Shown here: positions 24,781-38,988 of the stretch, one piece after another
Layout of the letters: the number at the start of each line of letters is the position of its first letter
Position numbering within the stretch: the stretch's first letter is position 1
Source of the DNA: Botryotinia globosa
Taxonomy: Eukaryota > Ascomycota > Leotiomycetes > Helotiales > Sclerotiniaceae
Length of the DNA stretch: 64,000 nucleotides
Direction of reading: 5' to 3'
Assembly (NCBI GenBank): GCA_014898425.1
Contig: RCSZ01000011.1
Coordinates: forward strand, 62,001 to 126,000
Program-made: the position numbers and the translations under genes
The notes under the pieces: generated by a model
Told to the model about the DNA's origin: nothing
What the model saw: the letters and a program-made list of their open reading frames with translations, nothing else
Database searches by the model: none

Positions 24781-26468
24781 TCTGAGGTGGTTTGGGTGTT
24801 GCAGGTTCACTGCACGTCTTTTCGAAGCCCAATTCCTGGAATTCGAGATTCAGTTCGAGATTCATTTGGTGAGAAAATTAGTCGCTCGGACACTTTTTTT
24901 ATGGTCACGTGCCTAGCCTTGCAGGGGTCTTGGGGAGGGGGTTTCGTTGACTTCATCCTGGAAAGTTTACACGCAATCTTTATTAGCATGTCGTTCTGAT
25001 TGATGTTCAAAGTTGAATACTACACTGCCGCCTGATGATACTGATACTGGTAGCCAGACCTTACGGAGTTTTGTTCTTCTTCAAACTGAAAATATTGTTC
25101 TATTTAAAACCTCTAATACTCAGATATTCATCGGTGCATGTAGTTTCGTGCATGGGGCCATGAGTAATGTCAAGTGGTAGAAATGCATTCTGTCAAGGCT
25201 TCTCTCAAGAAGTTGATTGTCTACATACCGTCTCTTATCCCGTTGAAATCAGAAAAGATTGACTACATGGACACTTCAAGACACCCTCCAGTATACCTCA
25301 TGAAGTTATCATCACATACATCCCAGTCGTCAACATCACCACCACAGTATGCCACCTACGATCACGTCCCAAAGAGCATTACAGGTAAAAGTCATATCCA
25401 TCATTAAATTGCCAATTCATATATCAATCACTACTTTAAATTTCAAACATAGCAAATCCAAATAAAGCCTCGAATCAAAGATTCTCTCCTACTCAGCCCA
25501 AGAAAAAAGACAAAAGCAAACGATGAACCAGCCGTGAGGCAAGAAGTATAAGAAAGACCACGCCCATTTGTTTTACCGCATCCTTTTCCTCATGTTATTT
25601 TCCTTTTTCGCTTCCAAGCTTATACTGGTATCTTATCCATTTCTTGCCTAGTATCAAGCTACTTTAGGTATTGTGCTTTCATTATGTTCAAATCCTTGTC
25701 CTTATTCCTCAGTTTTCCATCTTCGTTTTTTGCCCCTGTGTCTATGCTGTCTTGCCTTCATTCTACTCTCCTTCAAGCCCCATGTCATATCTTTGAAACC
25801 TCCTCAATCTATTCGCTGGACCCTCTCAATACCTCAATTTCAGATCAATGGAACAGGGCGGTATTTAGCGCTCCACTCCTGGCCGAAAAAAAGACTGAAA
25901 ATAATTGCAAGTGCCAAAAGGGTGGATCAGGAAGCAGCATATCATGCCAGCTCCAAACAACTGCAAGTAAAGGCAAATGAAGAAATCATAAGTTTGCAAA
26001 AGTAAATATATATTCAAGGATAGTGCAGAAGTAGATATACAATATTATGAACAAATTTCTCTTTCTCAACAGAAAAGCACCGCGAATATCCATCAAATCA
26101 GTAGAGCCTGTCGCATCTCCTTTAAAGACTCATAATATCATCATAGGCCTGAGCCAATTTTTGTCTTTCTGATTCTTATGTAATCTTGTTTTTCTTGTTT
26201 GTAAATGACAGTCAAGAATGTTATGTGAATAATTTTCCAATCCAGCCCCCTTTTCGTTCATCAAATTAATGTTATAAGAATGTGGAATAGAGGCCGTTAT
26301 GCGTTTGTTTGCGTTTGAAATCAGAAGGAATGAAAGGCATCGTTGAAGAAATAATAGAAAGGGTATCGAGATTCGAAGATGAAAAATTGAAGCAATTTCA
26401 ACATCAAAGGAAGAATATAAACGAAAGCAGAATAAAAACGCCACATGATGTGAAAAAAATACAGATGA
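24781..26468. other. Intergenic region
   Basis: Between the uS5m start and the 3' end of the WD40 gene. Open frames at 25174-25407 and 25673-26005 (+) show no recognisable protein and no splice partner. I cannot support a gene here. Confidence 0.45.
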
Positions 26469-29400
26469 TCAAATCATCCCACCTTCCATATTCCCTTGAT
26501 ACGTAGCTCGCACCTCCATAGGATGTCTCTCCATCTGCATACCACTCGAAGGAGTAGTTGTAACACTCCTACTAAGTGGAGGTGGTACAGACCAAGTTGG
26601 AGGAGGGACACTTTCATATGGACTCCCATTGTTCTCAGTTGGACTTTTTGTAACTCCCTTATCAACAATAGGACTCGAATTGTTCCTACCACGGCTAGCG
26701 CTTCTCAAACGTTCTGCGGCTCGCGAAAAGCGGTTCGACAGTGAGTTGTCCGTCTCGGAGCGACCGCGGTTATGTGTGTATATGTGGGAGACAGATGATG
26801 TGCGACGACGTTCGAGGGTGGGTGGAATTGGAGGTGGTTCCATTATGGAACCAGAGTTCATTGTTGATGAAGATAAGATGGTGGGAGTTTTGCTCTTGGG
26901 AATCATTGGAATTGGTTCGTCGTCCATTACTATTTCGATAACGCCAGAACCGGAAGAGACGCCAGAAATACCAGAGCCTGATGATACACCCGATACCATG
27001 GAGTTAGTGTTTGCATTTGGTCTATACAATGGAGCGGGAGGCGGTGGTGGGGGCAGAGCTAAATGTTGCAGTTGCGGAAGAAGAGGAGGAGCTGGTGGAG
27101 GTGGGGGTGGTGGAGGAATCAGATCATGGTTTGGATGGCGCATAGGCATTGCTTGGTTTGCCTCGATAGTTTCGTCGATTCCAGTCAACACATTTACAGG
27201 CCCACTTGCGTAAACCGGACTTCCACTTCTACTTCCGCTTTCACCATGGGTATCTCCGGAGACTTGTCTACGAGAAGATTGGGTGGGTGACATTCTTTCT
27301 CTGGTGTCGGGTGTACGTCTTGAAGAACTGGATGGAATTGCAGCTTGAAATGCGGGATGTAGTGGTAAACCTGCTGGGATCACATTGGGCTTGTAGAAAT
27401 TTTCTTCTGGGATCGGAGCTGAGGCAGATCGAGGTGGCATACGGCGAGGTGGTTGAGATGCCTGGTACACAGTTTTTGGGAGGGGCCCAAAGGTATCATG
27501 CGGGCTATCAGATGAATTGTTGAAAACTGCTGCGCTCAATGTTGCTGCTGCTTGTGATGGACCCGTATCATATCTATTCGGAATTTGAGGAACTTGTGGA
27601 ATACGATCTGCACCATTACCTTCAGGGTCATACTTAGGATGACGCATGGCTCTTGGAGTTGCTGGTAAACCAATCTGCACGGAAGACTCTGGAGCTGAAC
27701 CAAAACCACTGTTTGGAGAAGTATTGTTTGGTGTAGTCTGTTGGCTTCTAGGAGCTTGAGGACTTGCTTTGGGAGGCGAATATGACGTTGCCGATCCCTG
27801 TTCGGGGAAATTAGTAGAGGGACGATAAGCTAGTGGTGACAAGCCACTTAATTCTCCTGGGTGAATGATTGGTGGCGCCAATGGTCTTTGGGCTAAAGAT
27901 TTACGTCTTTCTTCAAGCTCTCGTGCAGCTTGTTCTCGCTTTAATGCTCGCTCGTCTTTGGGGTCCATCTTTTGCTGCCCAGGGGCCTTTTGTACTGACT
28001 CTGATTGTGTTCGTAAGTGAGATTGAGACTCAGTACCATCTCGAGTTAAGTATGGCGATCTTTGACCTTCCAATGGTCTTCGACTTGTAGATCTCTCACG
28101 ACGTCTTCCATTTGGTGAGGAGCCTCGAGCAGCACTTGTACCACGCTCTCTGATACGGCTACTACTCCTCAATCTGAATGCAAGTTGAGCTGCTTTTGCC
28201 GCCCTCAAGTCCTCGAAATCAGCAACCTCATCTTCCTGGTAAAATTTTGCTTGAGGAGAGAACGGCAATGGAGAAGAAGGGGAGCGAACTGCTGATCCAG
28301 AACGTCCTGCGCTTCGGCCTCGGGCATCTCGACCGCTTAGTCTAGTATCGGGACTGGCTGGTCGGCGACTGGCGTTGCGACTTGTTTGACGGCTAGATGT
28401 TTTACGTGGCTCAGGAGATTGTTTGCGGACTCGGCTTGCTTGTCTTGATGATTTGAATTCGGTTCGACTGTCCGTTCTGAACTGCTTGTCCTGAATCATA
28501 ACTTCACTATCTGAGATTGCGGCGCCAAGATCTCTCAGATCTTCAGGCGACATTGGAATGGGCGAAGTTGGCGAACGCTTTGCAGGTTTGATGTATTGGA
28601 CAATATCTCTTCCTCTATCTTCCGAAGTTTCTCGAGCCTTTGGTCTTCGGCTACTACTGCGAGCTCTTCCGCTTCGATCTCCGCTAGCTTGCCGACTCCT
28701 TTGTTGTTTCCTATGATACGTGGCTGTATCCAGGCTGTTGATGTATTGGTCAATGCTTCTGCCGTGCAAGACTGGGCTTGTTGTTCTGAAACTTCTTTCG
28801 CTGTTCAAAGGGCTTCTGGCATTACTTGAGGCCGAAACAGAAGCGGCTGATGATAGAGCAGCAGAATTCAAAGGGTCGCCATTTGAGCGGTTAGTCCGAT
28901 GATCGTGGCGGGATGACACTGTTGGTTCTGGAGATGACATGTAATCGCCTGTGATTATAGATTCCATCGGCGGCCACTGGATCTGTAGCCCATCTGGCTT
29001 ACGATGTCGTGATCCATTCCTCGTACGATCGTCTTGCTTCTTCAAAGTAAACGTATCTGGCGATGGTGATGGCAATGGATTGGCAATCTTCTTCTGGGTC
29101 ATGGGTGTCGTAGGTCTATTCTTTGTAATTGGAGTATATGTCGCCGAGCTAAGTTGCAATGGTTCCGCCTCCGTGTCACGAGCATATTGGCCAACGCGCT
29201 CCCGGTCTGAACCAGAATCACCGGGCGTTGACGGATTCAATGGCTCTAACCTGACACGAGGTATGACATCGTTAGGTGTTTCGCCAATAGATGGAAGACG
29301 TCGACGTGAGAAACCACCAGGTGTTGCCGTTCGTGCAGAGGCTGGTGTATGATATGCGCTACGATTACCTGGTCTCAAGAAAGCAGTATGTGCTGTATTA

Positions 29401-32043
29401 CCACCTGGAGAAATAGCAGATTCCTCGATTGGTGTTGGGCCAGGACCAATCGGTGTCTTGTCATTATCAATACCAAAGAACTTTGACTTCTGTTGTTTAT
29501 CTCCGAAAGCAGTGATCAGTTTCAATGCCGATGTCTTCGCAATACTGCGCTGTGGACCCCTATGGCTAGGAGGCGACAAAGGAGGGCTTAATAATTCGGG
29601 AATACTTTGACTATGAATATTGGTGAAAGTTGCAGCTTGAGCAGATGGCGATGTCCAAGGCTCTGACGACTCAGACGCTGTGCAGGAAAAGCATCGAATA
29701 GCCAATTGTTGTTGACCGTGCTGAACAGCCCACTCACCCCATTTTCGGATCAATGCAGCTTGTCGAGACCAATCCGATGGGAAAACATGACTAGTCAAAA
29801 TCAATGCTTCCATAAAACGTTTGTGGGAGACGTATATCTCAATTGCATCATTTTGATCACCCATACCGATCATAATTGTAGCAGCAGTGTGAACATCTCC
29901 TTTTTCTAGAAGTCGTTGAACATAAGCTCTAGCGACCTTGGTTTGCGAAGCTTGTCCTCCAATTCCACTTAAGGCAAGAAGCATCCAGTCTGAAGAAGTC
30001 ATTGATTCGGAGCTTGTAGCCATAATATCCAGCTCAAGATCGCCAATCCATTTAGCAAGAAGAACTCTATGGGTTGATCCCATTGGTGCTCTGTTCATCT
30101 CATCACGGATCAACCCCTCGACCTCTCCATCCCATCCAAATATTGTACTGAGCATTTGGATTCGAAGATCATCGTTCGTGAGATGGGCACTTTCTGAGAC
30201 CTGTGGCTGACGGTAAGGAATATCACTTAACCTAGATTTGGTATACTTGAATAGCTCCACGACATGAGTTCCTGACTCATCGGGACTACGGAGTACTTCT
30301 TGTCTTAGCCGAGATCCACGTTGTCGAGAACGATATGATCGTGCTGAGCTGGTATTACTGTGAGCATACGAGTCTCTACTTGATAGAACAGAAGGGTCTC
30401 GAGCAGTACCGGTGTGGATCGACGAGCCAAATGACATGGTTGTTGCTTCACTCATACCTCCACGTGATATAGCCGATAAGCCTGAAGAATGTTTCCCATG
30501 ATGTCGGGTATTACGTGGCCTTGAATCTGCGGACGACCTAGTGGAATTTGACGTGCGACTTCTCGATGACACAGGCGATAATGTTTCGGAGCGGTCAGGC
30601 TCCATGGCCTCTACACGTAATTGCTGTTCTATTTCATCACCGCGTCGAGCAATTCTAGCTAGCGGTGACATCCGATCGGAGTCACTTTCAGAGATGTCGA
30701 TATTGATTGGTACAGCTGAAACTTCAGCTGCGACCGCTTGAGCGGCCTGTTGTTTCTGCTCTTCAATAGAAACAGGGGGAGAAGGTGGCAACAAATTGGC
30801 TGGATGTTGAACGTTTGCCACCATTTGCGGTGGAGAATTAAGATCAAATTGCTGTGCCGTATTATTCGGTCCCAGCGTGAAGAGGGTTGCTCCTGGTCCA
30901 TAAACAGCAAGACCTTTCACAATATCCAATGTCGGAACTTTCTCGAAAGTGACCTGTTTCGTTCGAACGTCCCATGACGATGTTTCCCTGTATCACACCT
31001 TGTGTAAGTGGCTGTTGCTAAGCGCGCGCCCATGGCCTTATGCAATGTGGGGGACAAATAAGGGGAGGGTGCTAGGTTTACTTACCCTTCGGAAAACTGA
31101 ATGATACGACCATTTTTTGACCAGCCCAGCCAATTAGGACCGGTTTGAAAATTATCGGATCGTTTCAATACCCGGACTACTTTGGCTGTGTCATTGCTAG
31201 TGGGTGATTTTGCTATACTCCAAACCCGTAGGTCGCCGTCATTCGTTTGAGATGCTAACATGTCCGACTTCTGGCGTGACGATGATGCATGCCACGATAG
31301 TGTGACGATTGGAGATGGCCCTCTTGAGGTTGTCAAGTTGTGGAGAATTATGAATCTTGGTTGCAATGCTGCAATTAATAGAGATCCATTTGAAAATCTG
31401 TGACTCAATCAGCGAAAATGCCCAAAAATGTATCGCTGGAATTTCACATACCCAATAGCGTATGTCCTACAGTCTGCTGCTGGTGCCAAAGCCGTAATTG
31501 GAATTTGATCTAAAGTTCTTGAGGATATATGCTCTGATGTGGTCGGTTCAAAAAGAATAACATTTCCTTGAGCATTTCCTGTATGAAGTTCATCAGCGAC
31601 AAAGCCCAGACCTCCACTACCCCGCCATACGCACCAAATGCAACATTTCCGTTGCGCATCCAAGCTGCCACTGTAAGATTTTCGTAACTCGCAAATCGGG
31701 CAATTTCATCTCCCGTCATGCAATCCCATACAATTGCAGTTTGGCCAGCATCGTAACTCACTACTAATCTTCCAGCTCCTCTTTCACTAATGTTATCCAC
31801 CGCTAACAATTGTATCTCTTCTGTGTGTCTCGAAAACCGTCTTTCAATCTTAAGGGTATCGTGATGAGCGCAAACAACCGAATTTCCTTGCACATATAAG
31901 AACATCGATGCTGTCGCAGCACATGGCTCAAAATCGCGAGGTACGTCGATTGGAGGCATACTGACTTCGGCCAATGTAGCTCCAGCACCTTTGGATGAGT
32001 GGCCGGATCTCATTGATATTGACCGGGTCCTTGCGACAGACAT
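26469..32043 (-). CDS. Giant WD40-repeat protein with helical middle and long disordered tail, 4 exons
   Basis: Exons are 32043-31635, 31578-31452, 31397-31086 and 30987-26469; all introns are GT-AG (56, 54 and 98 nt) and frames join exactly. The product is 1,788 residues. Residues about 45-340 look like a WD40 propeller (TAIVWDCMTGDEIARF, AFGNAQGNVILFEP, DGDLRVWSIAKS, ETSSWDVRTKQVTF). Residues about 515-735 look like an alpha-solenoid (AKWIGDLELDIMA, LLEKGDVHTAATIMIGMGDQ, DAIEIYVSHKRFMEALIL), as in Gemin5 or coatomer-type proteins. The rest is disordered, rich in Ser/Arg/Pro, with two proline runs near 1570-1610. A scaffold or trafficking role is a guess. I do not recognise a named orthologue. 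The last exon alone is 4.5 kb. Confidence 0.9.
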
Positions 32044-35000
32044 GGTGGCAATAATTTCAATATCTGTGGATCGAGCATCGGAATAGTTAGTCGGGCCGCT
32101 GCATGAGGATTCTTCTGTCCAAAGGTTGACTACATGAACGCAAAAAGACTCGACAAATCTGGGAGTCCAATGCTTCTTCTACCTTTGATAATAGGGAATG
32201 TCACTTACAGATATATCAGCTGGAACTCAGGCCTCTTGCCGTTCTTCCTCGCTGTTGTGCTTTCTGCAGTACAGAGGGCTGATCACTATCCACGCCCGAT
32301 TCTATATGGGTTGTCCCATGGGATATTCTGTATGGCCGGCGGTAAAGAATAGTAGTGGGTAACTCTAGCTACCGAATCAACGGATGCGTTCTGCAGTGTC
32401 GCCGTGAACAACTGTGATGCGTGGTTGTGTTCCGGGGATTCGTTCTAATATTCTTTGTGCAATGGTCGAGAAGGAAGAAGTCAAGAGCGTTGAATGTACA
32501 ACTGCAATGAGGAGAATATGTTCCAAAGTGAGTTGGAGTGAGTTGAAGTGGTACGAAAGCAGACTACAGGACATCAATAGCACTAAAAAGATCCTCGTCT
32601 CCTGCCTGGAGCCAACCGAATCGCAAGACGGCCGATATGGCGCGTGTATGGGTACCAGAGAAAGCAGCAAAAGATCACTACACGCTATATGAAAAGATAA
32701 AAAAGACTGGAGACAAATTGACCCTGGAAAGTGAGCACAATAACCGTATATGGCTTTTTTGGTGGTTAATAGCTTTCGTTACTAAGTCCGAGAGCGTTGT
32801 AGGGTTTATAGGGCACGATGGGACAGAGCGGCTAATCAAAGATTCTTTGAGCTATCAGTGGATAATGCGGAGACCAAATTAGAAATTGGCACCTGCGAAT
32901 TTGTTCGATACGCATGTCCAGCCGAACCATGGGACACAGAATGTGGTGTGGAAAGTGATGCGGTCGCGGTCCGGCTCATGTGTCTAGCACCAAGTAAGAA
33001 GTCGAGATAGACAAGCCACTATACCGTCTACATACCGCTTAAAGCAAATCCTAGTAAATAAGCTTCTAGCATGCTATTCAAGGGTTGACGCCCCCCTTCA
33101 ATGGATGGATGGTGCTCGGGCTTGTATTTTCAGTCCATTTATACCCTGTCAAGTCGTTATGCATTCTGTCAGGGCTTTTGCGACCCTTTTTCGAGGCTTC
33201 TGACGTGCGTTACTTGATTTGCCTTTCTGAGAGACGTATTGATAGAGGGGAGCAAGATGTGATGATTGTGATGGTGACCACATACTGTATTCTTGGTCAC
33301 AGCAAGTGGGTCAATGTATTTTGCATTCATTCAGATGTCAGAAATTCAGATTAGAAAAAAGAATTAGGTTTGATATGAAGGACCCGGAATAGAGATAGTA
33401 CGAGATTTGATGACTGGGAACAGCATACCGTCTTTTGAAGATAATTGGAAGTAATTGGTAACCTTACAATGGGGTAATCAAAAGAGAGGGGAAGATTCAA
33501 CGTTAACATGCCTGGTCGATCATTAATTGGATACTCGGGTTGACATTTTGGTGCAATGTACCCTCACCTGACTCTTCGAGTTGCGTTGAAAATGGAATAT
33601 CTCGGCATAGGTAGTAACAATACCTGGTACACGCCAGATACATCTATTGGAAAGCAGTAAGACGAATCATGGATTAGTATATAGTGTATAGTACCTCTAT
33701 TCCAAGAGAGGCTGTGAGGAAGAGACATGAAAGGCATTGTACTAGATAAGTACTAGGTAGTCGCGTATCGAAGTTATTCTTAGGTGTACATGATTCTTGA
33801 ATATGTACTGGACGAGATGATATCTACAGGTGGATATTCTCAATTTCTGTGATATGTACCCAACATCGAATAGGTACCCTATGAAAGAAAGATCTTCCGA
33901 GATAGTTAGACACGGATTCATGTTGCTCATGTTGTGTTGTACAAGGTGATGAGAGGAGGAATGGTTGAACTCATCTCTTGATTCGAGTGATTGCCTTGAT
34001 GAGAACTTAGAAGTGATACTGGTGATTTTGGTGATATTAGATTTTGAAAGATTCAAGGTTAATTGGTTAAATTGATGAAAATAGTTGAATCTGATGATTC
34101 TATTCGTTCAATTAGTTTCATTCTATAATTCCACCATTCCACTAATACCATTAGCATCGGATGGGCCCTTGTATCTCATCCTTGTGTTTTTGCTCCACGG
34201 TGCTCCACGGTTTTCTCATCGCAAGGCACGTAAGCGCCATTACTGGTCAAAGCAGTACGGGATTATTCTAAGCGATATGTACGAGATGCAAGATGAATGC
34301 CATTCATCACCCAGAGTTGATCCTATCAGAGAAGGTAATCGCCATATCAATGGGCAACGGTACATGGTTGGCACGGCGTTTTCTCTTTTGACCATCGAGT
34401 CGTTGAGACGATATGGATGGGTGGAATGGCGGCTTTGTATAACTTTTGAATGACTACTCATACCTTGGTATTGTACATGAATTGAGTAACTAATGACTAG
34501 AAAAAAGGTTCAAAGAAGACGATTGGAAGAGAATTGAGAAGATGAGAGGATCAGACGAGTCCCACTGAATTCCACATATCTAAATGTGAACAATTGATTG
34601 TTATCAATTCCAATTTCCGTCTAGTCATATCTATCTACTCGAGGCGCCAACAAAGGTATTGTTCCCATGGCATGTTTCGTACGACCACGAAAGAACTTAA
34701 AGAAGACATTTTATTGATAAATTCCACAACAATTCGCTTTATTCATTATGCTCCTCGGCGACATGTCGTCTCTCAAAGATTTCCGTTCCGACTTTACATT
34801 TGAGCCTATGTACGATTATATCCCAGGTAGCTCGGTAGGTAGTATCTTAGATCTATTCATTCAAGCTATTCACACGGAATATCATCCAATTCTCGTCACT
34901 TGCAGTTTGCATCGTGTCAATCTTCCGAATTCGATCAAAGCTATACATACCGGCTCTCCAGGTACTCTTCATCCGTCCACCCATCCTTACGTCCATCCAT

Positions 35001-36988
35001 TCATCATCCTCATCTCTCTCTGATCAATCTATCTATGGTCAATCTCTGGTCCAAACTCAGTAGGAGCCGAAATAAAACCAACGGAAAGATCATCGTCCGT
35101 GGCCAGATTTTGATTGCAATTGCGCGAACGAACATGGATTCAGCACCTTCCGAGTTTCCCATTCCCCTGCTTTGAAGAATCCTTCCTGTATTTGGGGGGG
35201 AAGTAAAGGATTTGGAGAAAACCTAACTCGGGTAAGAGGGTAGCTCGGGTAGGTAGTACGTGAGAACTGTAAAAGATCTCTCCTAAATCCGTGCAAACCT
35301 AGCGATGTTGTTGCTTGCTGCTGGTTAATCTAGAGGAAGGAAAACCTGAGCATATCCGAATCCGATAAAAGATCCACCCCGTCCCTATCCCATCCCATAT
35401 CACACACAAATGAAATGAAATGAAATGAAATGAGTATCCAAGGGAAAAGGTGTTGGCTCGAAAGTATAACAGCTTGCATCCTTCCGTCTGGATGAAAGTC
35501 TTTTATCATGTCGTATTCATTCCACGAATAATGGTTGCATGAGGAGTGACGGGATTGTGCTTGATTTCGTATATGATTTGCTATATCCATATTAAGACAT
35601 TTGTGATGTGAAAACTTTTCCTCCGAATATTTATAGGTTCTTTTACATTTCAAAGAGTCTAACTAACCTAGCTATCGGAGAAGTATGCGATATCATTTTC
35701 TACCTCTTAGAATGCTACTGAGACGGTTCACGCGGGTGCCCAAGTGTGATTGAAGAACCATCTCTACATGTTCCCCTCATTTTCCATGAAAGGCCCTCCT
35801 ATCATTATCGCTACTCCTGTGCCATCCCCTTCCTCACTACTCTCGCCAAGTCGATCTCGAGAATTCCTATCATCAAATTATCGTCAATGAGGACCACAAA
35901 AATCAATCTTTCAATGTAATGTATACATCCTATCCTACCTCACCCACTGCGTAATGTAAGTCTTACAAGAGCTCAACATGCACTGTATAACATAGATGTC
36001 CTTCGCCGCAGAACAAGGCACAGTACATTTTTCCTGCACTACACTGCGGCTACTGTACTGTTATGCATGTATGTACGATAGGACCACATATCTGACCTAC
36101 ATTTGCTGCGGAGAGAGGATTTTCTGTATTGCATGCACCGTGTCATATCTAATTCTAGCCCCCACTGGTCGAAGGACAGGTCGAAACGGTACGAAACGAT
36201 ATGTACCGCCTCTCTGATGTATGATGATATATTTGTACAGTATGAAACATATAAGAATAGCTATTAGGAATCTTAACCTTGTCATATATCTCTGTGCTGA
36301 GGACCGTACACGCATAATTCGTAAGCCTAGAGTTTCAATTAATAGTTACCTAGATAGTTACTCGAAAGCGATTTCGGATTAACTTCAAAGTACCGGTCAA
36401 CAGGTCTGATCAAATCAAGCCTTCGCCCTGCCCAGCATTCAACTGCATACTCAACCTAAGGCACTGCTTCCTACTGGTAAGTATTTGGTGATAGAATCAC
36501 AGAAGTGATGGATATATGTATTTGAACCAGACCACGTCGAATCCCGATTCACTCATTGATAGATGGAGACAGTCTGATACTTGGCATCGTTTGTGTTATC
36601 CCAGCTTGTCAAGATTCAATATCATTGCTTAGTCTACGGGGAAGGATACCGGCCGGGGTGGAGAAGGTCTAGTTCCTTAACGACTCCCGAGCTTTTTTTC
36701 CTGAGCTGCTCCGTCATTTCCCTTATGGTGACACCGAATTTGGTACCTCAGCTAAGCTTGAATACAACCAATCCTAATCACCAATTCTTGCCAGCAAGAG
36801 ATTGCACAAGATTTCGTATCAGAATCCCCAAGAATCAAAGCCGACAATAAAACAGCACGTACACAACAAACTGTACAATCAAGGCAAGTACATCGTGGCT
36901 CATAATCTTCAACGCTTCGGATGGGATCCGACTAAGAACGTTAATCCTCGCTCCTTCGGTAGAGAAAACAGCGCGCAAGAATTAACTA
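32044..36988. other. Gene-poor region left of the transposon
   Basis: About 5 kb with no gene I can support. The first part must include the WD40 gene promoter. A five-copy AAATG repeat is at 35408-35432. Frames such as 33085-33354 and 34085-34453 (+) lack family features. A frame just before the transposon (36802-37077, +) has a fairly protein-like composition and runs into the element; it could be the remnant of an interrupted exon, but nothing confirms it. Confidence 0.4.
35408..35432 (+). repeat. Simple repeat (AAATG)5
   Basis: Five perfect tandem copies of AAATG. A short microsatellite. Confidence 0.9.
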
Positions 36989-37014
36989 CAGAAGAACTTG
37001 GTTATACCGGACTG
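36989..37014 (+). repeat. Left terminal inverted repeat of the large element
   Basis: Pairs with 39339-39364 on the opposite strand with two transitional differences across the 26 bases. It contains the motif TATACCGGACTG near its inner end. Confidence 0.85.
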
Positions 37015-37033
37015 AGATTTTCGATCAATCAAA

Positions 37034-37058
37034 TCCGGTATATTCAAGATTCCGGTAT
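37034..37058 (+). repeat. Subterminal direct repeat, left copy
   Basis: TCCGGTATATTCAAGATTCC followed by GGTAT. It matches 38964-38988 with a single T/C difference. The same core, TCCGGTATANCCAAG, also forms part of the right terminal repeat (39342-39356), so these may be transposase-binding sites. Confidence 0.8.
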
Positions 37059-37079
37059 AAAAATGGTAAGGTATTAAGG

Positions 37080-38960
37080 TATCAATATTATGCAGTTCAA
37101 AATTATCAATTTTATTCTATATTAAAATAATTTAATATAATATCTTGTATTCTTCTTTGATCAAATTTAAGTTTTATTTTATACTCTTTTTTGTATAAAC
37201 TTTTAATTAAACTTATATTAGAAACACTTTGTTATTTTTAATATTTAATTAGAATCTGAATAACTTCAAGAGCTTTAAAATTACTAATAGAAGATTCAAT
37301 CTCTTTTTTTATTCTATTATCTTCTTTATTTTCTTCAATCACTTTTTTAATTTAAATAATATTATCAATTAGAATATTCAAATTGTTATTATTTTCAATA
37401 ATATATTTTAAATAAAATAAAATATACTTTTATATATTAAAAACACTAGTTATAATACTCTAATACTTTAATTATATTAAAATAAAGTGTAAAGATTTTA
37501 AAATCTTTTTAAAATCTTGTTATATTATTAATAATATTGAGAATTGTAATTCCAGATTAATATATTATGATTTATTCTAATAATTCGAAATAATATTCGT
37601 TTTAATATCTTCCCAAATTAATATCCCCTATCTAATTACTTTTAGAATATCAAGCTTTTTAAAATAATTCAAATCATTATCAAAACATTCAATTATAAAT
37701 CTAATAGTTTATTGTTATAAATAAAACTTTTAATTCTATATAATATCTTAATCAAAAAATTGAAATTTAGATATAGAATTTAAAAACAATTATATAATCT
37801 TCGTATTATATAACTTATTAACTTTAAGAAGAATAATAACAGTTAATTCATATACAAAGAAATTATTTATAATAAACAAAGCCTTCTTTTTTATTTGTTT
37901 TATAATCCTATTAAATTATATAAAATATTCAACAAAAATCCTATTATTCATTTAGAATTTCGAATTCAATCGATATTTCATCTCTAAGTTATTGAAAATT
38001 ATCAACTCTAATCTTCTAAATATTTGTAGAGTATGTGTTTTTCTAATAATCTATAAAAAAAGTTTATAAATACCTATAGAATTACTAATAAGAAATATTA
38101 TGAATTAAGCTTTTTCCTTTTTTCTATTAATAGATTCAAATATAGAAAATATGCGATTTGATTTATCTTTTCAAAAAAGCTTTATTTCATTGCAATTATA
38201 AATATTATTTATATTATATAAAACTATAATATATTATATCTCTTTTATTATAATCTCTGATTTAGAGCCTATATCTATAAAAGCTTTTTTATCGAATCAA
38301 TATCTTTTTTATATAAAACTATATTTCTTGAAACTATTAATAAAATCAATTAACTAAATCTTTTCTTTATCAAATAGTAAAGATTTATTTTTATATTTAA
38401 AAAGCTTTTTCTAGAATTCTATAACTTTTAAATATAAAATATTACTTATAATAAATTCTATATCGAAATAATAATCATATTGAATTTGTTATTCAAATAA
38501 AATTTCTTCAAAAGTAGAATATACAAAAAACCGAGTTTTATATTGATTTAATTTGTATTATATAAATTTTATTCAATTGAGTTATTCGAATTTTATATTT
38601 AAAAGATTATTAATAATTGATTTCTTTAACTCTATATTATATTAAACTTTATATTATATTATTATATCATCATACCTCCTTTTTTTATATTTAGAGTTTT
38701 ATCACTATATTCTTAAAGCTTTTTTTTTGTTGATTTGATAAATTGATTCGAGGGCTATAATAATTAACTCTTTTCAACTTTTTTGATGATAATAATAATA
38801 ATAACAATAATATTACTATATTCGAAGATTTATTTCTATTAGTATATAGTATATTGATTAATAATAAAGATTTATATCGGAATTTAATCAATTTAGTTTG
38901 ATATTCTAGTTTTTATCGAAATTCTGGTATTTCCATATAAATTTCGGAAAAAAGGAGAAA
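37080..38960. other. Extremely AT-rich, RIP-like interior of the transposon
   Basis: Long runs contain almost only A and T, in sharp contrast to both flanks. Open frames here, such as 38691-38891 (-), are low-complexity Lys/Asn/Ile/Leu strings. This is the expected footprint of heavy C-to-T mutation of a repeated sequence; no codons for a transposase motif survive that I can read. Confidence 0.75.
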
Positions 38961-38963
38961 AAA

Positions 38964-38988
38964 TTCCGGTATATCCAAGATTCCGGTA
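38964..38988 (+). repeat. Subterminal direct repeat, right copy
   Basis: Near-identical partner of 37034-37058. Its last two bases (TA, 38987-38988) are also the left target duplication of the nested small element. Confidence 0.8.

Noticed and set aside
25673..26005. 110-codon plus-strand frame
   Set aside because: No ATG at the start, no motif, and overlapped by another open frame of similar length.
26629..27213. 194-codon plus-strand frame rich in Gly
   Set aside because: Antisense shadow of the proline-rich and Ser-rich coding sequence of the WD40 gene.
34085..34453. 122-codon plus-strand frame
   Set aside because: Starts without ATG at its first codon, has no recognisable motif or splice partner, and the opposite strand is partly open too.
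38691..38891. Minus-strand frame in the AT-rich core as a transposase remnant
   Set aside because: Low-complexity; no DDE or helix-turn-helix motif can be read.
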